This document shows positions 1 through 9,574 of a DNA stretch of 64,000 nucleotides, one piece after another. Numbering within the stretch: position 1 is the first letter of the stretch; every line of letters begins with the position of its first letter. The notes under the pieces are model-generated. The model worked only from the letters and a program-made list of their open reading frames with translations, had not been told where the DNA came from and did not search any database. The translations under genes and the position numbers were made by a program. The DNA comes from Sandaracinaceae bacterium (GTDB lineage: Bacteria > Myxococcota_A > Polyangia > Polyangiales > Sandaracinaceae): NCBI GenBank assembly GCA_019637095.1, contig JAHBWG010000002.1:62001-126000 (forward strand), given 5' to 3'.

Positions 1-4
1 GGTG

Positions 5-3000
5 TCAGCAGCTCGCCGCGCAGCCGACGCCGGGGCAGCACACGTCCGAGCCGGTGCACGCCGGGCCGTCGTTGCACTCGCACGTGCCCCCGTCGCAGGT
101 CTCCCCCATCCGGCAGCTCATCCCGCACCCACGGCAGTGCGCCGGGTCGCTGCCGCCGACGTCCTGGCAGCCCATGGACCCGCAGCACGTGTTGCCGCCC
201 GTGCACGCCGGGCCGCCGTTGCACTGGCACGTGCCGGCGTTGCACGTCTCGTTCGTGCCGCAGGGCATGCCGCAGCCGCGGCAGTGGGCCGGGTCGCTGC
301 CGCGCACGTCCTGGCAGCCGAGCGCGCCGCAGCAGTCCGGGGTCGCGCCGGTGCACGCGGGGCCGCCGCCCATCCCCCCGCTCGCGGGGCCGCAGCGACA
401 CTGGCGCGTGCTGCACGTCTCGGGCATCCCGTCGCCGCCCGATCCGCACGCGATCCCGCAGCCGCCGCAGTGCGCGGGGTCGTTGTTCAGGTTGCGGCAC
501 CCGTCGCCGCCGCAGCAGGTCTGGCCGCCGCCGCAAGCGACGCCGCCGCAGCTGCACATGCTCATGGAGCACGTGGCGCCGTCGGCGCACATCATCCCGC
601 ACATGCCGCAGTGGTTGTTGTCGTTCGTGAGGTTCCGGCAGCCGACGCCGGGGCAGCACGTGGTCCCGGGGCAGGCCGTGCCGCCGCCGACGGTGCCCAT
701 CGTCGTGTTGCAGATGCAGCGCCCGCCGCTGCACGTCTGGCCGGGGCCGCAGCTGATCCCGCAGCCGCCGCAGTTGTTCGCGTCGGTCTGGGTGTTGACG
801 CAGTCTCCGCTCCCGGGGCAGCACGTCTGACCCACCGCGCACGCGCGGCCCGTCCCGACCACGCCGGTGACGCCGCCGCACCGGCACGCCCCGCTCGCGC
901 ACGTCTCGCTCGCCTGGCACATCACGCCACAGCCGCCGCAGTGGGAGGTGTCGGTCCCGAGCGTGTTGCGGCAGCCCGCGGCGCCGCAACACACGTTGCC
1001 CCCCATGCAGCGCGGCCCGCCGTTGCAGAGGCAGTTGCCCGTCGTACAGGTCTCGCCCGACCCGCACGCGTTGCCGCACATGCCGCAGTTCATGAGGTTG
1101 CCGTTCAGGTTCACGCAGCCGCCCGTGCCGGGGCAGCAGCTGTTGGCGCCCGTGCACCGCGCCGCGCCGCCGCAACGGCAATTCCACGGCCCCGTCCCGA
1201 AGCAGGTCTCGTTCGTCCGGCACGCGTCGCCGCAGTCCGAGCAGTCCGCCGTGGTCCCGAGCGTCCGGCAGGTGCCGGTGCAGCAGCGCTGGCCGGGGCA
1301 CGCCGTGCCCCCGCCGACCGATCCGGTGGCACCGGTGCCGCAGGCGCAGGCGCCGCTCGGGTTGCACGACTCGTTGACGCCGCACGACACGCTGCACGCG
1401 CCGCAGTTCGAGGTGGAGAAGGCCACCTCGCAGTAGGGCGAGCCCGGGGCGCAGTCGAGCCGGCCCGCGTTGCACGAGCACGCGCGCGCCGTGCACGTCG
1501 CGTTGCTCCCGCAGTTGTTCCCGCAGGCGCCGCAGTTCGCGTTGGTGTCGATGTTGGTCTCGCAGCCGTCGGCCGGGTTGCCGTTGCAGTCGGCCCACCC
1601 GTCGTTGCAGGTCTGGATGACGCAGCGGCCGCTCGCGTTGCAGCGCGGCGTCGCGTTCGGGAGGTTGCAGCGGTCGCCGCACGACGCGCAGTTCATCACG
1701 GTGCCGAGCGGCGTCTCGCAGCCGTCCGCCGGGTTGCCGTTGCAGTCGGCGAGGTTCGCGCCGCAGGTGGCGATCTCGCAGCGGCGGTTCATGCAGGTCG
1801 CCGTCGCGCCCGCGAGGCTGCACGTCATCCCGCAGCCGTTGCAGTGGGTCAGCGAGCGCAGGTTCCCCTCGCAGCCGTTGCCGGGGAGGCCGTCGCAGTC
1901 GTCCCAGTCGGTGGCGCACGTCTCGACGAGGCACGTGCCGCCGACGCACTGGCCCGTCGCGTTCGCGGGCGAGCAGCGCCGGCCGCAGCGGCCGCAGTGC
2001 GGGACGGAGGTCTGGATGTTCGTCTCGCAGCCGTCGCCGCTCAGGCCGAGGTCGCCGTTGCAGTCGTCGAACTGCGGCGTCGCCGGGTCGCAGCGGCAGA
2101 TGCGGTCGTTGCAGATCGCGTTCGGACCGCACTGCACGTTGCAGCCGCCGCAGTTGCCGACGTCCACCGTCACGTCGCGGCACGCGCCGTCGCAGCACAC
2201 GTTCGCCTGGAGCCCCCCGACGCCGGCCGGCTCCGGGCACGCCTCCGCGCCCAGCTCGCTCCCGACGGCCCCGCCGCAGGCGCAGCGCCCGGCGACGCAG
2301 CTCTCGCCCGCGCCGCAGCGGACGCCGCACCCGCCGCAATTCAACGGATCGCGGCCGATGTCGCGGCAGCCGTCCCCGCAGCACGTCGGGGTCTCACCGA
2401 ACGCGCACGGGCCCGGCTCGCCCGGCTCCTCGGCGCAGTCGCACACGCCGCCGACGCACACGTTGGCCGCGGCGCCGAACGTGTCCCCGCAGTTGAACCG
2501 GCACTCGCCGCAGTGCGCGAAGTCGGTGGCGAACGTGATCGCGACGCCGCGGCGCATCCCGTCGTCGAGCATCTCCATCCCGCAGCCGCGGGTCATCAGC
2601 GGGTCGAGCACCCAGTCCGTCACGCCGTCGCAGTTGTCGTCGACCCCGTTGCACGTCTCGGGGACGTCGGGGTGGACCATCGCGTTGCCCTCGCAGCCGG
2701 GCGGCTCGAGGTAGCCGTCGCCGTCGGTGTCGCCGCGCCCCGCGCACTCGGCGGCGGAGACCTCCGTGCCGGGCACGCAGCTCTGCGGGACGCCGTCGCC
2801 GCAGCGCTCCATCACCCACTCGCCGGGATCGTGGGTGTAGGCGAGGGGATCGCCGTCGTCGCAGTCGCGCGGCGGCACCTGGCGATCGCCGTCCATGTCG
2901 CCGACGGGGCACCCCTCGTCGGTCATGCCGTCGAGGTCGTCGTCGATCCCGTTGAGGCAGCGCTCGATCCCGATCGGGCTCAGGCCCGAGTCGCAGTCGT

Positions 3001-4228
3001 AGCGCGGCTCCTCGCACGGGCGACCTGGCTCCTCTTGGCCGCAGACCGCCACGCCGTCGCCGTCGAAGTCCGGGCCGAGGCACGCGCCGAGCTCGTTCTG
3101 CAGGCCGTTGCAGTTGTTGTCGATGCCGTCGAAGCAGACCTCCGGTGCCCCGGGGTTCACGGTGCGCGGATCGATCGCGAGCCGCCGCGTAGGATCGCGC
3201 GTGGGGCAGAGGCAGAGGAACGGCGCGTCCAGGGTCAGCTCGGTCCGCGCGCACTCGCCGTCCGTCCCGAAGCACGGCTCGCACGCCGGGCTCTGCCGCT
3301 CGCAGTCGACGGGCGCGTCGATGCAGTCCCCGGTGCGGCGGAAGGTCACCGGGTCGATGCACTGCTCGAACCGATCGCCGTCCTCGTCGCAGCACGCGTC
3401 GGCGCCGCTGCAGTCCTCGTCGATCCCGTTGTTGCAGACGTCCGTCGCGTTGGGGTGGATCGAGGGGTCGTTGTCGTTGCAGTCGCAGGGGGTCGTCTGG
3501 TTCGGCGCGCAGGCGGTCACGCCGTCCCCGTCGCTGTCCTGGCAGGCCTCGTCGACGTCCCCGTCGCAGTCGGAGTCGATCTGGTTCTGGCACTGGTAGG
3601 CGTCGTAGGGCGGGGTCACCTCGCCGGTCATCGGGTTCGGCCCGCGGTGCGCGGCGGGGTGGATGCCGACGCCGCCCCAGTCGGGCGGATCCGCGTCGAG
3701 GTCGGCGGGCGTGTCGTTGCAGTCCGCGGCGACGTCGTCCGGGCAGAGGTGCAGATCCGTCGAGGCGCACGGGCGTCCGTTCACGTCGCCGGGCTCGGGC
3801 TCGCGGCAGACCGCGGCCGGATCGCTCACCCACGTGTCGCCGTCGCGATCGAGGCCGGCGAGGTCCGTGAGGACGACCGAGTCGACCAGCTCGCCGGTCA
3901 CCCCGTAGCAGCGCGTCGCGACGAGGCGCCGCCCGTCGCCGGTGCGCGCGGTCATGTGGACCATCGCCGTCGCGGGCCCGGGGAGCCGCACGGCGATCCG
4001 GATCGGGTTGGAGAGCAGATCCGTCGGCTGGCGCGGGCGATCGAAGCGGATCGCGGGCGGCGAGAACGGCGGGCCGTAGCGGTCGAGCGAGACGACGACC
4101 ATCTCGAGCTGCGCGACCGGCGCCTGCGAGTACACCTCGATGAGGACGACGTGATCATCCGTCTCGCAGCCGCCCAGGGGCAGCGCCGTCAAGAGGACCA
4201 GGGCAAGAGCGCGTCGCAGGGGTCGCAC
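5..4228 (-). CDS. Giant Cys-rich MopE-type surface lipoprotein
   Basis: A 1407-residue protein whose stop lies just inside the window edge, so the gene is complete. It begins with a lipoprotein signal peptide ending LPLGGC (lipobox Cys about residue 21). Roughly residues 210-540 carry repeats of the MopE type (DCNDNDPSIHPNATDVCNNGIDEDC and variants), an Asp/Cys-rich motif thought to bind metal. From about residue 560 to the end, 40-50-residue Cys-rich units of the form NCGGCG..CG.GE.C..G.C.C repeat many times, often with GxxCC.G..CR. The extracellular domain is therefore likely disulfide-rich and repetitive. Many myxobacteria have large surface proteins of this style; substrate and partner are unknown. 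The next gene is divergent. The even longer open frame on the opposite strand is a GC shadow. Confident as a gene, function unknown. Confidence 0.9.
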   Translation of the reverse strand: MRPLRRALALVLLTALPLGGCETDDHVVLIEVYSQAPVAQLEMVVVSLDRYGPPFSPPAIRFDRPRQPTDLLSNPIRIAVRLPGPATAMVHMTARTGDGRRLVATRCYGVTGELVDSVVLTDLAGLDRDGDTWVSDPAAVCREPEPGDVNGRPCASTDLHLCPDDVAADCNDTPADLDADPPDWGGVGIHPAAHRGPNPMTGEVTPPYDAYQCQNQIDSDCDGDVDEACQDSDGDGVTACAPNQTTPCDCNDNDPSIHPNATDVCNNGIDEDCSGADACCDEDGDRFEQCIDPVTFRRTGDCIDAPVDCERQSPACEPCFGTDGECARTELTLDAPFLCLCPTRDPTRRLAIDPRTVNPGAPEVCFDGIDNNCNGLQNELGACLGPDFDGDGVAVCGQEEPGRPCEEPRYDCDSGLSPIGIERCLNGIDDDLDGMTDEGCPVGDMDGDRQVPPRDCDDGDPLAYTHDPGEWVMERCGDGVPQSCVPGTEVSAAECAGRGDTDGDGYLEPPGCEGNAMVHPDVPETCNGVDDNCDGVTDWVLDPLMTRGCGMEMLDDGMRRGVAITFATDFAHCGECRFNCGDTFGAAANVCVGGVCDCAEEPGEPGPCAFGETPTCCGDGCRDIGRDPLNCGGCGVRCGAGESCVAGRCACGGAVGSELGAEACPEPAGVGGLQANVCCDGACRDVTVDVGNCGGCNVQCGPNAICNDRICRCDPATPQFDDCNGDLGLSGDGCETNIQTSVPHCGRCGRRCSPANATGQCVGGTCLVETCATDWDDCDGLPGNGCEGNLRSLTHCNGCGMTCSLAGATATCMNRRCEIATCGANLADCNGNPADGCETPLGTVMNCASCGDRCNLPNATPRCNASGRCVIQTCNDGWADCNGNPADGCETNIDTNANCGACGNNCGSNATCTARACSCNAGRLDCAPGSPYCEVAFSTSNCGACSVSCGVNESCNPSGACACGTGATGSVGGGTACPGQRCCTGTCRTLGTTADCSDCGDACRTNETCFGTGPWNCRCGGAARCTGANSCCPGTGGCVNLNGNLMNCGMCGNACGSGETCTTGNCLCNGGPRCMGGNVCCGAAGCRNTLGTDTSHCGGCGVMCQASETCASGACRCGGVTGVVGTGRACAVGQTCCPGSGDCVNTQTDANNCGGCGISCGPGQTCSGGRCICNTTMGTVGGGTACPGTTCCPGVGCRNLTNDNNHCGMCGMMCADGATCSMSMCSCGGVACGGGQTCCGGDGCRNLNNDPAHCGGCGIACGSGGDGMPETCSTRQCRCGPASGGMGGGPACTGATPDCCGALGCQDVRGSDPAHCRGCGMPCGTNETCNAGTCQCNGGPACTGGNTCCGSMGCQDVGGSDPAHCRGCGMSCRMGETCDGGTCECNDGPACTGSDVCCPGVGCAASC

Positions 4229-4295
4229 GCCGCGTTCGAGCGTATCACCACGGGGGTGCGGAAATCGAGAGCGCGTGGCATGGTTGTCACGAGCG

Positions 4296-4466
4296 ATGGG
4301 CGGCGGATGGTTCGGCTACGTCCTGGCGATGTTCGGCTGCGGCGTCGTCGTCGCCGCCGTGGCCGCGGCGACGGTCTTCCTCTATTCGTGGAGGCGGATC
4401 CGCGGCGGCGGCCGCGAGCCCCGCGGGATCGTGCGCAGCCTCTCCGGGGGTGAGGGTGGCGGCTGA
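4296..4466 (+). CDS. Small single-pass membrane protein (56 aa)
   Basis: A short frame between the Cys-rich lipoprotein and mutS2. From ATG 4296 it starts MGGGWFGY, then runs through one hydrophobic segment (about residues 6-28), then a basic tail (SWRRIRGGGREPR), as expected for a tail-in membrane protein. A GTG start at 4275 would add seven residues. No clear ribosome site is visible for either start. It lies 33 bp before mutS2 on the same strand. I do not recognise a family. The hydrophobic run followed by positive charges favours a real gene, but chance cannot be excluded in DNA this GC-rich. Confidence 0.45.
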   Translation: MGGGWFGYVLAMFGCGVVVAAVAAATVFLYSWRRIRGGGREPRGIVRSLSGGEGGG

Positions 4467-4499
4467 GGTGGTGCGCGCCCCGGGGTCTCGAACGGCCCG

Positions 4500-6914
4500 A
4501 TGACCGACGAGCCCCCCGACCTCGGCCTCGAGAAGGCGCTGAGCGATCTGTCCTGGGATCGCGTCGTCGCGGCCGTCGCGGCGCGCTGCACGGGCCCGCT
4601 GCGCGAGCGCCTCGACGGGCTCCCGCTCGCGGCGACGCCCGCGGAGGCGGCGCTCGCGCTGCGCGAGACCGCGGAGGCGCGCCGGCTGATCGCGCTCGCC
4701 GACCCGCTCCCCCTCGACGGGATCCGCGAGGTCGGCCGCTCCCTCGATCGGCTCGAGCGGCAGGGCGTGCTCGAGGGCCCCGAGCTCCGCGCGATCGCCT
4801 CGACCCTGGGCGCGGCCCGCGTGCTGCGGCGCTTCCTCGCGCGCCGGCGCGCCGAGGCCCCGGCGATCCGCGACGCGTGCCTCACCGATCCCACGCTCGA
4901 CGATCTGCAAGAAGAGTTGACGCGCGCGATCGAGCCCGACGGGACGCTCGCCGACGGCGCGAGCCGCGAGCTCGGGAGACTCCGCGGCGAGGTGGCGAAC
5001 CTGCGCGGGCGGATCGTCGCGCGCCTCGAGCAGCTCTTGCTCCAGCACGCGGACATCGTGCAGGACCGCTTCCACACGCTGCGCGAGGGGCGCTACGTCA
5101 TCCCCATCCGCACCGACGCGCACGAGAAGCTCCAGGGCATCGTGCACGGCACGAGCGGGAGCGGCGCGACGGTCTTCGTCGAGCCGCGCGCCGTCGTCAG
5201 CCAGGGCAACCGGCTCAAGATGGCCGAGGGTGAGCTCGAGCGAGAGGTGACGCGCATCCTCGGCATCCTCGGCGCGCGCGTGCGCGAGCGTCTGCCCGAG
5301 GTGCGGGCGGCGGTCGCCGCGCTCGATCGCGCGGACCTGCGCAACGCGTCGGCGCGGCTCGCCGAGGATCTGCGCGGCGTCGTGCCCGAGCTGTCGCCCG
5401 AGCCGGTGCTCCGGCTGACCGCCGCGCGCCACCCGCTGCTCGTGCTCGACGGGGCCGACGTGGTCGCGAACGACGTCGAGCTGCGCTCCGGCCACGCGCT
5501 CGTCCTGTCGGGCCCGAACGCGGGGGGCAAGACGGTCACCCTCAAGGTGCTCGGCCTCGCCGCGCTCATGGCGCGCGCGGGCCTCCCCGTCGCGGCTGGC
5601 GAGGAGAGCGAGGTCGGCTTCTTCGACCCGGTGTTGAGCGACATCGGCGACGAGCAGTCGATCCAGAAGAACCTCTCGACGTTCTCCGCGCACGTCACGA
5701 ACCTCGTGCGGGTCCTCGAGGCCGCGGGCCCGCGCGCCCTCGTGCTCCTCGACGAGATCGCCACGGGGACCGACCCGAACGAGGGCGCCGCCCTCGCGTG
5801 CGCGCTGATCGACGCGCTCTGTCGCGCGGGCGCCGCGGTCGCGGTGACGACCCACTACGAGCGGCTCAAGGCGATGGCGCTCGAGGACCAGCGCATCGAG
5901 AACGCGTCGGTCGGGTTCGACGTCGCGAAGATGGCGCCGACGTTCCGCCTGCGAGACGGCGTGCCGGGCAGCTCGAGCGCGCTGCGCGTCGCGCGCCGCT
6001 TCGGGATGCCCGAGGACGTCCTCGCCCGCGCGCTCTCGCTGCTCTCGGACGAGAGCCGCAGCTTCGACGCGCTCGTGCGGCAGCTCGAGGAGCGCTTCGA
6101 GGCGCTCGACGCGCTGCGGGCGGAGGCCGACGCCGAGCGCCGCGCGGCGGCGCGGGCGCGGGAGGAGGCGGAGCGCGCGCTGCGCGAGGTCGCCGCGCGC
6201 GACCAGAAGCGCGCGAGCGCCGAGGCGACCGACCTCGCCCAGCAGCTCTCTCGCGCGCGCGGCGAGCTCAAGGAGGCGCGGCGCCTGCTTCGCCGCGACG
6301 GCGCGCGTGACGAGGAGAGCCTGCGCGCGATCCGGGCCCACCTCGAGCGCGCGGAGAGCGTCGCCGAGGAGGTGCGCGCGGTCGAGGCGCCGCCGGCGCC
6401 CGTGCACGCGGGCGCGCCGGTGGACGAGGCGTCGCTCGAGATCGGGCAGCGGGTGTACGTGCCGCGCCTGCGCACCGCGGTGACGGTGGTCGACACGCCC
6501 AGCAAGGGGCGCGTGCGCGTCGCGTCCGGCCCCGTGAAGCTCTGGGTCACCATCGCCGAGCTGCGCCGCGTCGAGGGCGCGGCGGAGGCCGCGCGACCCG
6601 CGGCCCTCGAGGCGGCGGCGCCCGCGGCGCCTGCCGCGCCGTCGGCGCCCGAGCGCGCGCGCGATCCCGACAACACCCTCGACGTGCGCGGGATGCGCGT
6701 GGACGACGCGCTGTCGATGACCGAGTCGTTCCTCGACCGGATGTTCGGACGCGCGGAGTCGGTCGGCTACATCGTCCACGGCGTCGGGTCGGGCGCGCTG
6801 CGCGACGCGATCCGCGAGCACCTCGACGCGCACGCCGCGCACTACGTGGCGCGCACGCGCAGCGGGACGCACGAGGAGGGCGGCGACCGCCTCACCGTCG
6901 TCTACCTGAAGTGA
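4500..6914 (+). CDS. mutS2: Endonuclease MutS2
   Basis: 804 residues, the usual MutS2 length. An N-terminal lever/clamp region is followed by the MutS ATPase: Walker A GPNAGGKT at about residue 340, the stretch DEQSIQKNLSTFSAH of the signature region, and Walker B ALVLLDEIATGTDP at about 415. A long Arg/Glu/Ala coiled coil follows (about 515-620). A C-terminal Smr nuclease domain (LDVRGMRVDDA ... IVHGVGSGALRDAIREHL) occupies about 720-804. In characterised bacteria MutS2 acts on branched DNA and suppresses recombination, or helps rescue collided ribosomes; it lacks the mismatch-recognition domain of MutS. The ATG at 4500 is chosen because MTDEPPDLGLEKALSDLSWDRV matches the family start. Its stop overlaps or abuts the next gene. 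Confidence 0.96.
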   Translation: MTDEPPDLGLEKALSDLSWDRVVAAVAARCTGPLRERLDGLPLAATPAEAALALRETAEARRLIALADPLPLDGIREVGRSLDRLERQGVLEGPELRAIASTLGAARVLRRFLARRRAEAPAIRDACLTDPTLDDLQEELTRAIEPDGTLADGASRELGRLRGEVANLRGRIVARLEQLLLQHADIVQDRFHTLREGRYVIPIRTDAHEKLQGIVHGTSGSGATVFVEPRAVVSQGNRLKMAEGELEREVTRILGILGARVRERLPEVRAAVAALDRADLRNASARLAEDLRGVVPELSPEPVLRLTAARHPLLVLDGADVVANDVELRSGHALVLSGPNAGGKTVTLKVLGLAALMARAGLPVAAGEESEVGFFDPVLSDIGDEQSIQKNLSTFSAHVTNLVRVLEAAGPRALVLLDEIATGTDPNEGAALACALIDALCRAGAAVAVTTHYERLKAMALEDQRIENASVGFDVAKMAPTFRLRDGVPGSSSALRVARRFGMPEDVLARALSLLSDESRSFDALVRQLEERFEALDALRAEADAERRAAARAREEAERALREVAARDQKRASAEATDLAQQLSRARGELKEARRLLRRDGARDEESLRAIRAHLERAESVAEEVRAVEAPPAPVHAGAPVDEASLEIGQRVYVPRLRTAVTVVDTPSKGRVRVASGPVKLWVTIAELRRVEGAAEAARPAALEAAAPAAPAAPSAPERARDPDNTLDVRGMRVDDALSMTESFLDRMFGRAESVGYIVHGVGSGALRDAIREHLDAHAAHYVARTRSGTHEEGGDRLTVVYLK

Positions 6915-6937
6915 GCGACCTCGCCGCGCGCCGCGCG

Positions 6938-7621
6938 ATGTCGCATCCTCGGCGCATGCGGCGGTGGTCGACGCGGTCGGGGGCGCTCGCCGCCGCGCTC
7001 TGTCTCGCGGCGGGCGCCCTCGCGCGGGCGCAGCCGGCGGCGCCCGCGCAGGTCCGGGCGCGGGTGCACCTCGTCGTCCTGCGCGACTTCCCCGCGGCCT
7101 GGGCGCGCGCGGTCGCGCGGGCGCTCGAGCGCGACCTCGAGGTCGAGGCGGTCGTGACGCCGGGCGCGCGGCCGCTTCCGGCCGAGGCGTACTACCCGCC
7201 GCGGCGTCGCTGGCGCGGTGAGCGCCTGCTCGCGGCGCTCACGCGCGAGCACGCCGCGCTGCCGCCCACGGACCGGGTGCTCGGGCTCACCTCCGCGGAC
7301 ATCTCGACCACGGCGCACGGCTTCGAGGACTGGGGGATCCTCGGCATCGCGGATCTCGGGGAGCGCGCCGCGGTCGTCTCGAGCTTCCGCATGCGCCGGC
7401 GCGCGCGCGGCGCCGCCCACGCCGAGTGGCGGATGACCACGACCGCGGTGCACGAGGTCGGGCACGCGCTCGGCCTGCCGCACTGCGACGAGCCCGCGTG
7501 CCTCATGCGCGACGCGGAGGGCTCGATGAGCACCGTCGACGCCGGCGACGGCTCCCTCGGCCCGCGCTGCCGCGCGCTGCTCGACCGGATCGCGCCGCGA
7601 CGCCCCGTCCGCGGCCCGTGA
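6938..7621 (+). CDS. Secreted archaemetzincin-like zinc metalloprotease
   Basis: About 227 residues from ATG 6938. A GTG at 6911 overlapping the mutS2 stop and an ATG at 6956 are alternatives. The start after MRRWSTRSG is a typical secretion signal, cleaved near ARAQP. The motif HEVGHALGLPHCDEPACLM matches the archaemetzincin (M54) signature HEXXHXXGXXHCX4CXM: three zinc His, the catalytic Glu and the Met. The later CXXC of the family is reduced to one Cys (GPRCRALL). Most archaemetzincins are cytosolic, so the signal peptide is notable. It probably acts in the periplasm or outside the cell; the substrate is unknown. Coupling to mutS2 looks positional rather than functional. Confidence 0.85.
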   Translation: MSHPRRMRRWSTRSGALAAALCLAAGALARAQPAAPAQVRARVHLVVLRDFPAAWARAVARALERDLEVEAVVTPGARPLPAEAYYPPRRRWRGERLLAALTREHAALPPTDRVLGLTSADISTTAHGFEDWGILGIADLGERAAVVSSFRMRRRARGAAHAEWRMTTTAVHEVGHALGLPHCDEPACLMRDAEGSMSTVDAGDGSLGPRCRALLDRIAPRRPVRGP

Positions 7622-7970
7622 CGACGCGAGACGTCCCTCTCTTCCAGGGTTCCGACGCGCCTCGCTCCTGCTCGCACCGCGGAGGGCCGCAGAGGGGCGG
7701 GACCACCGAGCGCGCACGCGGCCGACGGCGCCATCGAGGCCAGGCCATCGCGCAGCGATGGCCGTTGGCCGAGGGAGCCCCATCGCCCCGCGATCAATCG
7801 AGCGCCCACGCGGACGAGCGCCCGTCGAGGCGTCTGCGCGAGATCCTTCCCCGCGCCGTAGGCGCACTCTCCTCGCCTCCGGGTCTCTCGCCTCCCGTCT
7901 TTCCACGGGAGACGAAGAGAGAAGGAGAGACGAGGAGGGTTGGAACGTTGGAACGTGCTCTTCGGCCAAC
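7622..7970. other. Convergent intergenic region, no gene seen
   Basis: This 349-bp gap lies between two convergent genes. It holds a hairpin repeat (7724-7763, listed separately), a long polypurine tract at about 7908-7938, and a direct repeat of TTGGAACG at about 7939-7954 just before the kinase stop. A frame crosses the region but has no coding character or family resemblance. It probably serves for transcription termination from both sides. Confidence 0.6.
7724..7763. repeat. 40-nt hairpin repeat, copy 1
   Basis: Contains the perfect inverted repeat GGCCATCGC / GCGATGGCC (7743-7751 and 7755-7763) with a 3-nt loop. It matches 36 of 40 positions at 25099-25138, including an identical 19-nt core. 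Both copies lie between convergent genes, so a REP-like terminator or mRNA-stabilising element is the simplest reading. There is no T-tract. Confidence 0.7.
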
Positions 7971-9539
7971 TCAGTCGAAGCGTTCGTAGGGCGATCCCGG
8001 CGGACGGCTCGTCTGCTCCGGCCTGGTCTCGGCGCTCGGCTCGTCGGTGCCGCGGCGACCCCGGCGCCGACCGGTGGGGCGAGGCGTCGGGTCGCTCGCG
8101 TCGTCTTCGAGGTCGTCGTGGCCGGCGCGCTCGTCGAGCGTCAACGAGACGTGATGCTCCGGGGCGGCGTCGGCGTTGAGCTCGACGTCGGCGGGCGCAT
8201 GGCCCGCGAGGCGCACCGTGAGCAAGATGGCTTGCTCGGGCGCGATCGCGAAGGTGTGCGGGGTCACGCCGACGTGCTCGTCGTCACGATAGATGTCCGC
8301 GCCTCCCGGCGTGCTCGACAGCGTCACCAGCGTGCTCGCCGCGGCCTCCCGCACGGCCGGCGCGGCGATGTCCGCGAGGGCCGGTGTGGTCCCGGCGATC
8401 GGCGCGTCGCCTGGGCCCGACACCGCGACGACGACGACCGCGACGAGGACGGCGAGCAGCACGAGGCCACCACCGAGCGCGAGCGCGACCGGCACCGAGG
8501 TCACCGTGCGCTCGACGAAGCCGGAGGTCCGCTCGACCAGCGAGGGCCGATCTCCGTCGCCCACGAGGTCGGGGAGGCACGCCGCGAGCGCGGCCTCGAA
8601 CGCGTCCGCGTTGTCGAAGCGCTGATCGGGCTCCTTCGCGAGCGCGCGCATCACGACCCGCTCGAGGCTGCGCGGGATCGGTCGATCCGGGGCGACCTTG
8701 TGCGGCGCCGCGGGGGTCTCGCGGATGTGCTTGGCCATCACGACGACCGCGTCGTCGTCGAGGAACGGCGGGTGGCCGGTGAGGAGCTGGTAGAGCAGCA
8801 CGCCGACCGAGTAGAGGTCGCTCCGGTGATCGAGCGGCTTCCCCTGCGCTTGCTCGGGAGACATGTAGCGCGGCGTCCCGAAGACGGTGCCCGCCTGCGT
8901 CTCGAGCTGATCGATCTTGTTCTCGCCGCGGAAGACCTTCGCGATGCCGAAGTCGAGGACCTTCACCACCGGGCGCGCGCGCCCCTCGACGCGCGCGAGG
9001 TAGATGTTGTCCGGCTTGAGGTCGCGGTGGATCAGCCCCTTGCTGTGCGCCTCGTTGAGCGAGCGCAGGATCTCGCGGATCGTCTCCACGACGTCGGCGA
9101 TCGGCGGGGTCTCCTCGCGCTCGGCCCACGCGGTGAGCAGCTCGCCCTCGAGCAGCTCCATCGCGAGGAAGAGGTGCCCCTCGTCGTCCTCGCCGAAGTC
9201 GAAGACGCGCACCGTGTTCGGGTGCACGAGCACGCTCATCGCCTTGGCCTCGCGGTGGAAGCGCGCGACCGTCTCGCGGTCGCTGACGAGCTCCTTCTTC
9301 AGCACCTTCAGCGCGACCGGACGATCGAGGCCGATCTGCTCCGCGCGGTAGACGGTGCCCATCCCGCCCGTGCCGATGCGCTCGTGCACGAGGAAGCGCC
9401 CCATGATCTCTTTGCCGAGCAAGGGGTCGTGGCGCGCCGCCGCGTACTCCTCGGCGTCGACGAGGCGGGTGCCGTCCTTCTGGCACGTGGCTCGCCCCCG
9501 CGCCGGGTATGCCGTGCGGCATGTCGGGCAGATGCGCAT
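7971..9539 (-). CDS. Hanks-type Ser/Thr protein kinase with PEGA-like tail
   Basis: 522 residues. The protein starts MRICPTCRTAYPARGRATC, a short Cys-motif stretch like the zinc ribbons found before many myxobacterial kinases. The kinase domain (about 48-320) has every key element: IGTGGMGTV glycine loop, the VALK lysine, HRDLKPDN catalytic loop, DFG, and APE-equivalent SPE. One transmembrane helix lies at about 350-373. The outer part carries a PEGA-like unit (VTLSSTPGGADIYRDDEHVGVTPH, about 405-455), then an acidic/basic low-complexity tail. PEGA domains are predicted surface-binding modules. The protein would sense an envelope signal and phosphorylate cytoplasmic targets, which are unknown. 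It is transcribed alone towards a convergent neighbour. Confidence 0.93.
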   Translation of the reverse strand: MRICPTCRTAYPARGRATCQKDGTRLVDAEEYAAARHDPLLGKEIMGRFLVHERIGTGGMGTVYRAEQIGLDRPVALKVLKKELVSDRETVARFHREAKAMSVLVHPNTVRVFDFGEDDEGHLFLAMELLEGELLTAWAEREETPPIADVVETIREILRSLNEAHSKGLIHRDLKPDNIYLARVEGRARPVVKVLDFGIAKVFRGENKIDQLETQAGTVFGTPRYMSPEQAQGKPLDHRSDLYSVGVLLYQLLTGHPPFLDDDAVVVMAKHIRETPAAPHKVAPDRPIPRSLERVVMRALAKEPDQRFDNADAFEAALAACLPDLVGDGDRPSLVERTSGFVERTVTSVPVALALGGGLVLLAVLVAVVVVAVSGPGDAPIAGTTPALADIAAPAVREAAASTLVTLSSTPGGADIYRDDEHVGVTPHTFAIAPEQAILLTVRLAGHAPADVELNADAAPEHHVSLTLDERAGHDDLEDDASDPTPRPTGRRRGRRGTDEPSAETRPEQTSRPPGSPYERFD

Positions 9540-9574
9540 GCTCGATGCGCCCAGAGGATATCACGAGGGCCCGC

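Noticed and set aside
2-4453. 1483-residue open frame on the plus strand, antisense to the Cys-rich lipoprotein
   Set aside because: Ala/Arg/Val-only composition and no domain; the opposite strand carries a signal peptide and Cys repeats. A GC shadow.
4287-6872. 861-residue minus frame over mutS2
   Set aside because: mutS2 motifs are all on the plus strand; the minus frame is Arg/Ala-rich shadow.
7622-7970. Open frames crossing the kinase-protease gap
   Set aside because: No start with a ribosome site, no domain; the region is hairpin and purine tract.
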